Assembly (NCBI GenBank): GCA_016706365.1 | Contig: JADJJU010000025.1 | Coordinates: 1-64,000, forward strand | Direction of reading: 5' to 3' | DNA from: Saprospiraceae bacterium | GTDB lineage: Bacteria > Bacteroidota > Bacteroidia > Chitinophagales > Saprospiraceae | DNA length: 64,000 bases | Shown: piece by piece, positions 11,733 through 21,000 of the stretch | Numbering within the stretch: position 1 is the stretch's first letter | Layout: the number at the start of each line of letters is the position of its first letter | The notes under the pieces: generated by a model | Database searches by the model: none | The model's input: the letters and a program-made list of their open reading frames with translations, nothing else | What the model was told of the DNA's origin: nothing | Made by a program: the position numbers and the translations under genes

Positions 11733-13138
11733 TCATCTGTAAATGTCCAGGTGATCGTCTGGCTTCCTCCACATTCATCAAATGTTCCTGCTAATGTTCC
11801 TGGTACTGATCCGGAGATTTCACAAGATCCGGTCTCATTGTTCGTGTATGCTAAAGTTGTTACTACAAAGTTTTGGGCAGCATCACAAGTAAGCGTGATG
11901 TCAGTTGGAGGATTTACAAACGCCGCCTGTGGTGCAGGATCAATCGTGATCGTCTGAACATGTGTAATGTTTCTTCCGCAATCATCTGTAAATGTCCAGG
12001 TAATTGTTTGGCTTCCTCCGCACTCGTCAAAGGTTCCTGCCAATGTTCCTGGTACTGATCCGGAGATCTCGCAAGATCCGGTTTCGTTGTTCGTGTAAGC
12101 TAAAGTTGTTACTACGAAGTTCTGGGCAGCATCACAAGTCAATGTAATGTCCGTTGGAGGATTTACAAACGCCGCCTGTGGTGCAGGATCAATCGTGATT
12201 GTCTGAACATGTGTGATGTTTCTTCCGCAATCATCTGTAAATGTCCAGGTAATCGTCTGGCTTCCTCCGCACTCATCAAATGTTCCTGCTAATGTTCCTG
12301 GTACTGATCCGGAGATTTCGCATGATCCGGTTTCGTTGTTTGTATAAGCTAAAGTTGTTACTACGAAGTTCTGTGCATCGTCACATGTTAAAGTCACATC
12401 TGCAGGTGGGTTCACAAACGCTGCCTGTGGTGCAGGATCAATCGTGATCGTCTGAACATGTGTAATGTTTCTTCCGCAATCATCCGTAAAGGTCCAGGTA
12501 ATCGTCTGGCTTCCTCCGCACTCATCAAATGTTCCTGCTAATGTTCCTGGTACTGATCCTGAGATTTCGCAAGATCCGGTCTCGTTGTTCGTGTAATCCA
12601 AAGTGTTTACTACGAAGTTTTGTGCGGCATCACATGTAAGCGTGATATCCGTTGGAGGATTCACAAACGCCGCTTGTGGTGCAGGATCAATCGTGATTGT
12701 CTGAACATGTGTGATGTTTCTTCCGCAATCATCTGTAAATGTCCAGGTAATTGTTTGGCTTCCTCCGCACTCATCAAATGTTCCTGCCAGTGTTCCAGGT
12801 ACTGATCCGGAGATTTCGCAAGATCCGGTTTCATTGTTCGTGTATGCTAGAGTTGTTACTACGAAGTTTTGTGCAGCATCACATGTCAATGTAATATCCG
12901 TTGGAGGATTTACAAACGCTGCTTGTGGTGCAGGATCAATTGTGATGTTTTGGGTGTGCGTAATTACTCTTCCGCAATCATCTGTAAAGGTCCAGGTAAT
13001 TGTTTGGCTTCCTCCGCACTCGTCAAATGTTCCTGCCAGTGTTCCTGGTACTGATCCTGAGATCTCACATGATCCGGTTTCATTGTTCGTGTAAGCAAGC
13101 GTGTTTACTACGAAGTTTTGGGCAGCATCGCATGTCAA
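11666..13138 (-). CDS. Giant adhesin, fragment 3 (canonical modules)
   Basis: In-frame run of nearly identical 83-residue modules between the breaks at about 13,635 and 11,703. The open frame really begins at the upstream break; the coordinate given is the first usable start codon. The fragment ends out of frame just past a GATTGTC to GATGTC one-base loss at about 11,702. Confidence 0.8.
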   Translation of the reverse strand: MTCDAAQNFVVNTLAYTNNETGSCEISGSVPGTLAGTFDECGGSQTITWTFTDDCGRVITHTQNITIDPAPQAAFVNPPTDITLTCDAAQNFVVTTLAYTNNETGSCEISGSVPGTLAGTFDECGGSQTITWTFTDDCGRNITHVQTITIDPAPQAAFVNPPTDITLTCDAAQNFVVNTLDYTNNETGSCEISGSVPGTLAGTFDECGGSQTITWTFTDDCGRNITHVQTITIDPAPQAAFVNPPADVTLTCDDAQNFVVTTLAYTNNETGSCEISGSVPGTLAGTFDECGGSQTITWTFTDDCGRNITHVQTITIDPAPQAAFVNPPTDITLTCDAAQNFVVTTLAYTNNETGSCEISGSVPGTLAGTFDECGGSQTITWTFTDDCGRNITHVQTITIDPAPQAAFVNPPTDITLTCDAAQNFVVTTLAYTNNETGSCEISGSVPGTLAGTFDECGGSQTITWTFTDDCGRNITHVQTSRLILHHRQRL

Positions 13139-13605
13139 TGTAATATCCGTTGGAGGATTTACAAACGCTGCCTGTGGTGCAGGATCAATTGTGATCGTCT
13201 GAACATGTGTGATGTTTCTTCCGCAATCATCTGTAAAGGTCCAGGTAATCGTCTGGCTTCCTCCGCACTCATCAAATGTTCCTGCTAATGTTCCTGGTAC
13301 TGATCCGGAGATCTCGCAAGATCCGGTCTCATTGTTCGTGTATGCTAGAGTTGTTACTACAAAGTTTTGGGCATCGTCACAAGTTAATGTGATGTCAGTT
13401 GGAGGATTTACAAACGCTGCCTGTGGTGCAGGATCAATTGTGATCGTCTGAACATGCGTAATGTTTCTTCCGCAATCATCTGTAAATGTCCAGGTAATTG
13501 TTTGGCTTCCTCCACATTCGTCAAATGTTCCGGCTAATGTTCCTGGTACTGATCCTGAGATTTCGCAAGATCCGGTCTCATTGTTCGTGTATGCTAAAGT
13601 TGTTA

Positions 13606-14991
13606 CTACAAAGTTTTGTGCAGCATCACATGTAAAGTAATGTCCGTTGGAGGATTCACAAACGCCGCCTGTGGTGCAGGATCAATTGTGATTGTCTGAA
13701 CATGTGTGATGTTTCTTCCGCAATCATCCGTAAAGGTCCAGGTAATTGTTTGGCTTCCTCCACATTCGTCAAATGTTCCTGCCAGTGTTCCTGGTACTGA
13801 TCCTGAGATTTCGCATGATCCGGTTTCATTGTTCGTGTAAGCTAGAGTTGTTACTACAAAGTTCTGTGCAGCATCACAAGTCAATGTCACATCCGTTGGA
13901 GGATTCACAAACGCCGCTTGTGGTGCAGGATCAATCGTGATCGTCTGAACATGTGTGATGTTTCTTCCGCAATCATCTGTAAATGTCCAGGTAATCGTCT
14001 GGCTTCCTCCACATTCATCAAATGTACCGGCTAATGTTCCTGGTACTGATCCGGAGATTTCACAAGATCCGGTTTCATTGTTCGTGTATGCAAGAGTTTT
14101 TACTACGAAGTTTTGCGCAGCATCACAAGTAAGCGTGATGTCCGTTGGAGGATTCACAAACGCTGCCTGTGGTGCAGGATCAATCGTGATCGTCTGAACA
14201 TGTGTGATGTTTCTTCCGCAATCATCCGTAAAGGTCCAGGTAATCGTTTGGCTTCCTCCGCACTCGTCAAATGTTCCGGCTAGTGTTCCTGGTACTGATC
14301 CGGAGATCTCGCAAGATCCGGTCTCATTGTTCGTGTAAGCTAAAGTTGTTACTACGAAGTTCTGTGCATCGTCACATGTAAGTGTAATATCCGTTGGAGG
14401 ATTCACAAACGCCGCCTGTGGTGCAGGATCAATCGTTATCACTTGTTCATCGCTGATAGATCTGCCACAAATATCTGTATAGCTCCATGTAATTGTCTGA
14501 ACTCCACCGCACTCATCAAAGGAGCCAGAAACCACCCCAGGAACTGAACCAAGAATTTGACAGGTTGAAGAAGTACTATTGTAATAATCCAAGGTTGGAA
14601 TTATAATATTTAATGCATCTTGACAAGATAAGGTTATATCAGCCGGAACATTTTCAAAGACTGCTGGTGCAGCAGCAGTAACAGTAATATTCTGTGTGTG
14701 GGAAATTGTATAATTACAATTATCTGTAAATGACCAATCTATGATTAAAATACCTCCGCATTCGTTAAAAGTACCACTTTGAACTCCAGGAATGCTACCT
14801 GCAATTTCGCAATTTCCTGTCTCCCCATTTGTATAGTTCAAATCTGGGATGACAAGGTTAATAGCTTGTAAGCAAGTAATAGTAATGTCAGCCGGAGGAT
14901 TAATCAATGCAGGCAGAGCAGCGGGTAAAACTTCTATACTAATGGCATGAGATATTGTTCTATCACAATCATCCGTAAAACTCCAGGTCAC
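13606..14991 (-). CDS. Giant adhesin, fragment 2 (divergent then canonical 83-residue modules)
   Basis: Continuation of the giant protein after a one-base loss at about 15,065, where the tract reads five C on the plus strand; six would join the frames as ...EGGACEISG.... The first three modules are clearly diverged from the consensus (SFTDDCDRTISH, SFTDNCNYTISH, SYTDICGRSISD). Canonical modules begin at about 14,437. The frame is lost again at about 13,635, where one T is missing compared with sister units. The in-frame sequence extends upstream of 14,991 to the break. Confidence 0.8.
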   Translation of the reverse strand: MTWSFTDDCDRTISHAISIEVLPAALPALINPPADITITCLQAINLVIPDLNYTNGETGNCEIAGSIPGVQSGTFNECGGILIIDWSFTDNCNYTISHTQNITVTAAAPAVFENVPADITLSCQDALNIIIPTLDYYNSTSSTCQILGSVPGVVSGSFDECGGVQTITWSYTDICGRSISDEQVITIDPAPQAAFVNPPTDITLTCDDAQNFVVTTLAYTNNETGSCEISGSVPGTLAGTFDECGGSQTITWTFTDDCGRNITHVQTITIDPAPQAAFVNPPTDITLTCDAAQNFVVKTLAYTNNETGSCEISGSVPGTLAGTFDECGGSQTITWTFTDDCGRNITHVQTITIDPAPQAAFVNPPTDVTLTCDAAQNFVVTTLAYTNNETGSCEISGSVPGTLAGTFDECGGSQTITWTFTDDCGRNITHVQTITIDPAPQAAFVNPPTDITLHVMLHKTL

Positions 14992-15026
14992 AGATAAATC
15001 ACCTCCGCATTCATCAAAAGTGCCGG

Positions 15027-18000
15027 TTAATATACCTGCAACAGAACCGGAAATTTCACAAGCTCCCCCTCACTATTTGAATAGTTTAGTGATGGAACCA
15101 CATAATTTTGAGCTTCATCGCATGTCATTGTTAAATCAGATGGTAAAGTAGTAAACACCGCTTGTACTGATGGTTCCACCATAACTACTTGTGTAAATCC
15201 GATAGTCATTCCACAATTAAGAGAGACCGACCAGACTACCGAAAAAGTTCCACCACATTCATCAAAAGTGCCATCAATAACAGGTACAATACTACCTTGT
15301 AGCAAGCACAACCCGGATTCATTATTTGTGTAATTTAAATTTCCAGGATTAAAAGTTAATGCTTGAGCACAGGAAATTGTTATTGTATCTGCAGGAGGAT
15401 TAGTAATTGTAGGAGTTGCTGGAGGTACTACAGTTATAACTTGCGTCATTGTTGAAGTATTGGAGCATTCGTCTGTTGTTGTCCAGGTTCGGGTAATAAT
15501 ATAATTGCAACCACTTCCAACAACTTCATTATATATGACAGGTGTAACGCCAGAACAATTGTCCAAAGCAGTTATTGTCGGAGCAGGTGGAATCCCGCAC
15601 CAGGTCACCGTTGTATCTGCCATTATTTCACTAAAAACAGGAGGCTCAAAATCACCAACAGTAACAAGTTGAGTTTGCACAGTTTCATTGCCACATGCAT
15701 CAACGGCAGTATATTCTCTAATTAATTGATAATGGCCTTCACAACCGCCATCAATTCTGGTTTCTAAGGTTGCTATTGACACTCCATCGCAATTATCTGT
15801 GGCCCAAGGAATAAAAGTTGGATCAAATAGTGTTACCACATTTACAGCATCAATTAGATTACCATATGTATTGTTGGTTGGAGCCCCTTGCACTGCTCTA
15901 AATAAAAATATGGTAGAAGTTTGTCCTGAAGGAACAGGATAAATAACTGTATGTAATGTCCAACCCGATGTTTGTGTTGCTGTAAATACCCCAAGAGAAG
16001 TTAATGATCCAAAATTAGGTCCAGCAAATACTTCCATAATATCATTAGTAGTATTAATTGCATCCATTCGCTTGTGATGAGCAAAACTAATATGCAAAAT
16101 AGTAGTTGGAACCGTACAAAATTCCTGATAAAAATCTCCTACCTGATCTGCATTTAATTCAGAATGCTGATTTCCGGAATACGATACTACACCATTAATC
16201 TGGCCGCTCTTTTGAATTTCAATATTATTTGTACTCGATGTGGTACTCCAGCCTGGAACAAGATCTTCATTCAAATAAGCCCAGTTCCCCGGTAATGCCG
16301 GCTCTTCAAAATCTGCATTCTGGAATGCCTGAATACAATCCTGGCATATAATTTCAACATCCGGAGGGATATTAAATATTTGTGGCGGGACGTTGTCTGA
16401 AACAATTAAGTTATGTATGCAGAAACCTATATTTCCACACAAGTCAGAAATCTGATATAATCTTTCAATAGTTATTGGGCAAGTTGTGGACAAGTATGTC
16501 TCACTTACAAATGTAAAACTTCCATTTACTACGCCACAATTATCACTGACACTTCCACCAGCAGCTTGAAATTGTGCAAGATTTGAGTAAGGTGCAGGCA
16601 AATCTTCTTCACATTCAACCGTTACAACAGCAGGGCAAATGACAGTTGGAGCAGTTTGATCTCCGATTGTTATCACTTGATTACAGGTTGATGTGTTACC
16701 GCATAAATCTGCAATTCTGTATGTACGGGTAATGATTTCAGGGCAAGTGCCTCCGTTGGTACTTTGATTTACCATTTGGAAACTAGCAGGATTGATTGCA
16801 CAATTATCTGAAATAGATCCTCCGCCTGCTATGAATTCAAGATGAGTTGCATAAGGTGGGATAGATGCAGAATTACAACCTTCAATAGTTAATGGCAAGC
16901 ATGAAATGACGGGTGATATATTATCATCCACACTGATAACTTGCGTGCAGGAAGCAGTATTACCACAAATATCGGATATCTGATAAATACGAGTGAATAA
17001 CTCGGGGCAACTGCCTCCATCTGAAGTTTGAGAAATGAAAACAAAACTTGCAGGATTTATTTGACAATTATCACTTGCATTTCCACCTGCTGAAACAAAT
17101 GTAGCATAATCCGAATATACCACCTGTTCAGAGACATTGCACACCGCAGTTAATGCTGGTGGACAAGAAATTACGGGAGCTGTATCATCCGATACTGTGA
17201 TCTGATGAGTGCAGGTGGATGTATTTCCACACAAATCAGAAACGGCATAAATTCGGGTAATAATTTCTGGGCAAGTTCCATTGTTTGATGATTCATTTAA
17301 CAAAGCAAAGGAAGTATTCGAAATTCCACAATTGTCATTTGCCGTTCCACCTGCTGCCAAAAATTCTCCAATAGTTCCATACGGATCGATATCATTGGCC
17401 TCACAAGAACTAGTCAGACCAGGCGGACATACCAAATTAGGGCTAATTTGATCATCAACTATTATTAACTGTACACATTGATTTAAATTTCCACACAAAT
17501 CAGCGATCTGATATGTTCTAGTAATTTGTGAAGGACAATCATTACCATCACTTACTTCACTCAATAATTGGAAACTTGCAACACTAATTCCACAATTATC
17601 ATTAGTCGATCCTCCAGCAGCGTTGAAAGCAGCAAAATCAGGATAAGGAGTTTGCTCCGAGATATCACAAGAAGCCACCAAACCATCAGGACAAACTATT
17701 GTTGGGGCTTCAGAATCATCGACTTCGATTATATGGGTACATTGCACCGTGTTACCGCAGGCATCAGCTATTTGATAAATCCTGGAAATTAATTCAGGGC
17801 AAGATGCGTTATTACTTGTCTCAGATATTAGTGTAAAAGATGCATTATCAATCTGGCAATTATCAGAGACAACTCCTCCGGCTGCTTGAAATTCAATTAA
17901 ACTTCCAAATGGTGTATTACTTAAAATATCACAATCTGTCATTATAGTTGAAGGACAAACCATTGTCGGGTCTATGATATCATTAATAGTAATAACAACT

Positions 18001-21000
18001 GAACAAGTTGCAGTATTTCCGCATAAATCCGTGATCTGGTACACTTGGGTTATCGTCTCAGGACAAGAGTTACTGTTAGTTGATGAATTGATCAAAGCAA
18101 TTGTACTTGCTGTACATGGGAAATTTAATACTCCACCTGCAGATGTGAACTGGTTGACGGTTGAATATGTAACAATATCTGTTTCTATACAGTGAGTTTG
18201 AGTTGGGCAATTCGTAATGCAATTAACAGTTGTTACAACAAAAGAAAGTATTGCTTCAGAACATGGCACGGTAGTAGTATTGTCTACAGCATAAACAGAA
18301 TAATTCCCTGCTGAGGCAGGAGTAAATGTTGATCCAGTACCGACAACTGTACCCAGATTGTCTCTCCATTCAATGGTATATGTCCCGCCAATTGGAGAAA
18401 TAGTTGCTGTAATTTCTTTAATATCATTTGTACAAAAAGCAGTAGAAGCAGGATCAATCGCTATTTCTACATTTGGTAAAACATTGACCTGAATTGTATC
18501 ACAAACTCTTCCTCCTACTGTACAGCTATTTCCAGCTACAGTTCCACAAACTTCATATCTCAATAAAGCTGGTGAGTTACTTCCGGGTGTGATGATAATG
18601 TCAGAGTTACAACCTGCAGTACAAGAAAGAAATGAAGTATAATTTCCACCACCTGTAATATCTCTCCAGGAATATGTTCCATTTTGAGCACCGGAGGCGC
18701 TTACCGGAGTAGCACATTCCTGACGTGTAGTAATTTCCGGTGCAACAACAACACCACAAAGTGACACGATTCTAATGTGTTGACCATTCAGTTCTTCGTT
18801 ACATATAGTAATAGTATGAAATCCGGGAGGAAGGCATATTACATTATTGATAATAGTTGCCGGAGTACAATCTATCTGGATTTCAGATGCGGACACATTC
18901 ACTCCATCGACTTCCAAATAAAACCCATAAGCATTTCCTGCTAACTGAATTCCAAAAGAGACACAGACATCAGGGCTAGTTGCACCACAACAGAGTCCAT
19001 TTTTGATGACATTGTTCATTTCCCATACTTGCCCGCAATCTGCAGTCAAATCCACAACAAAATGTTCCACATCATTCTGACAAGCAGAGCAGTCACAAGG
19101 ATTTGCGATTGTTATGATTTGTGTACAAATCGCTGTATTACCGTTGATATCAGTGGCCTGATAGATTCTGTTTACAGAGGTAGGACAGAAACCCGGCACA
19201 ACTCCAAGTCCAAAATTTGTATCTGAAATAAAATCAACAGAAAGAATTCCACAATTATCGCCCGCAACAATAGATCCAGGGTCAGGAAGAGGAATATCAC
19301 TTGGACAAGCAACAGGCAGGTTAGGACAATTTAGCGTAGGCAATTCATTGTCTGATACAATCACCTCAAAAGAACAAGTACTTGTCTGACCAGAATTATC
19401 TGTAGCCGTCCAAATTACCGTGTTTGATCCAACTGCAAAGACAGTATTTGCTAGGGTACTAATACCGTTTAAGTTATTGGTCAATATTAAACTATTGCAA
19501 TTGTCACCTGAATTCAGAGGGTTAAATTCAGTTCCACTTACAGTGTAGGAGCAATCACCCGGAGTATTATTTCTAGTTTGAGGATTAGATGGGCATATCA
19601 ATACAGGCAGTTGATTATCAATCACTGTAACATCAAATGAACATTGAGCTGTATTCCCATAGGCATCTGTTATTGTCCAAACAACAGTCGTCAGTCCCAA
19701 ATTAAACTGTACATTATTTAAGTTTGATCCTGTACCAGTTGTTTGGCCTGTAAGTGCATAAGCGAAAGAAAATCCAGGACAATTATCAGATCCTGTCGCA
19801 TTCAGACCTATACCCACCACGGTGTAAAAACATACATTTGGGTTGGTATTAAAAGTCTGATCTGCAACACAATTGATAGTAGGCAATTCAGAATCTGTTA
19901 CTGAAACTGTGAATACGCATTGACTTTCATTGCCATCAGCATCCGTAGCCGTCCAGGTTACTGTTGTAACTCCGATATTGAATTCAATATTATTTAAAGT
20001 AGATCCTGAACCAGTTGTAACTCCTGATAATATATAGGACAATGTAACTGATCCACAATTTTCAGTAACTGCAGGATCCCATGAATTTCCTGAATGTATA
20101 TACTCACAAGTTCCTGGTGCAAAAACTATATTTTGATTGTTTACACAGTTCAATTGAGGAGCTTCTCCATCTTCCACTGTCACATTAAAGCTACAAGTTG
20201 AGGAATTACCCGCGGCATCTACCACCTGGAAAATATTTGTTGTTATTCCGGCTGGGAATGTACCACCATTACTTATTCCACTAACCATTGATGTAATTGC
20301 AGAAGGACAATTATCTGTACCAATTGGAATTGAAAAATTCACTATTGCTTCGCATGAACCTGGATCACTTTGAACTGTCAAATTACCTGGACAAACAATC
20401 ACAGGATCCTCGTCATCTATCACAGTGACAGAAAAACTACAGCTTTGAGTATTCCCATCAGAATCGGTCGCACGATACGTAATGATGCTAACTCCTAAAG
20501 GGAAAACAGCGCCGCTAGCCAGTCCACCTGTACGAGTTACGCTTGTACCGGCACAATTGTCAGAACCTACTGGGATGGTGTAAGTAACCACCGCATTGCA
20601 ATTACCGGGATCTGTCCCAATCGTGATATCTGCAGGGCATGAAATAGAAGGAGGTGTATTATCCTCAACAGTGATAGACATATTACATGTTGCAGTATTT
20701 CCTGATGCGTCAGTTACTGTCCAGATAACATTACTTGTAAATACAGGATAAATTCCTGAAGCATTTGACAACCCATTAAAACTGTTTATTACTGATGTTA
20801 CTGCACAATTATCGTCAACAACAGGAAGTGGCACCGTTACATTTGCATTACATACTCCGGGATCTGCAGGTAAGGTCATGTTTGGTGGACAGGTGATTGT
20901 TGGACTTTGAATGTCAATTACAGTCACTGTTTGAACACAAGTTGCTGTTTGATTAATTGCATCTGTCACCGTCCACACCACGTTTGTAATTCCCACATTA

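Larger units (their letters stand above)
1..14437 (-). repeat. Array of about 58 tandem 249-bp (83-residue) four-cysteine modules
   Basis: The 249-bp period is read directly from recurring motifs (for example, identical blocks at 527, 1274 and 2021 are 747 = 3 x 249 apart). Each module carries four Cys in fixed contexts (LTCD, GSCEI, DECGG, DDCGR), a WTFTDDCG block and an ITIDPAPQAAF linker. Protein variation is restricted to a few sites: TTLAY/NTLAY/NTLDY, SVPG/TVPG, TDI/ADV, CDAA/CDDA and NITHVQT/VITHTQN. DNA variation is mostly third-position and is shuffled between units. The module resembles HYR/Ig-like folds of Bacteroidota surface proteins. Two disulfides per module would make a stiff rod; that is inference. 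Confidence 0.93.

Noticed and set aside
527..14197. Many plus-strand open frames of 60-163 codons (MMFLPQSSVNVQV... type) over the repeat array
   Set aside because: They are antisense shadows that recur every 249 bp. Their sequence is fixed by the codon choice of the minus-strand module, and they start and stop at the same place in every unit.
1..14437. CRISPR array or satellite-like non-coding repeat
   Set aside because: There are no unique spacers. The period is a whole number of codons (83) and translates to a conserved cysteine-patterned module continuous with a signal-peptide-bearing protein.
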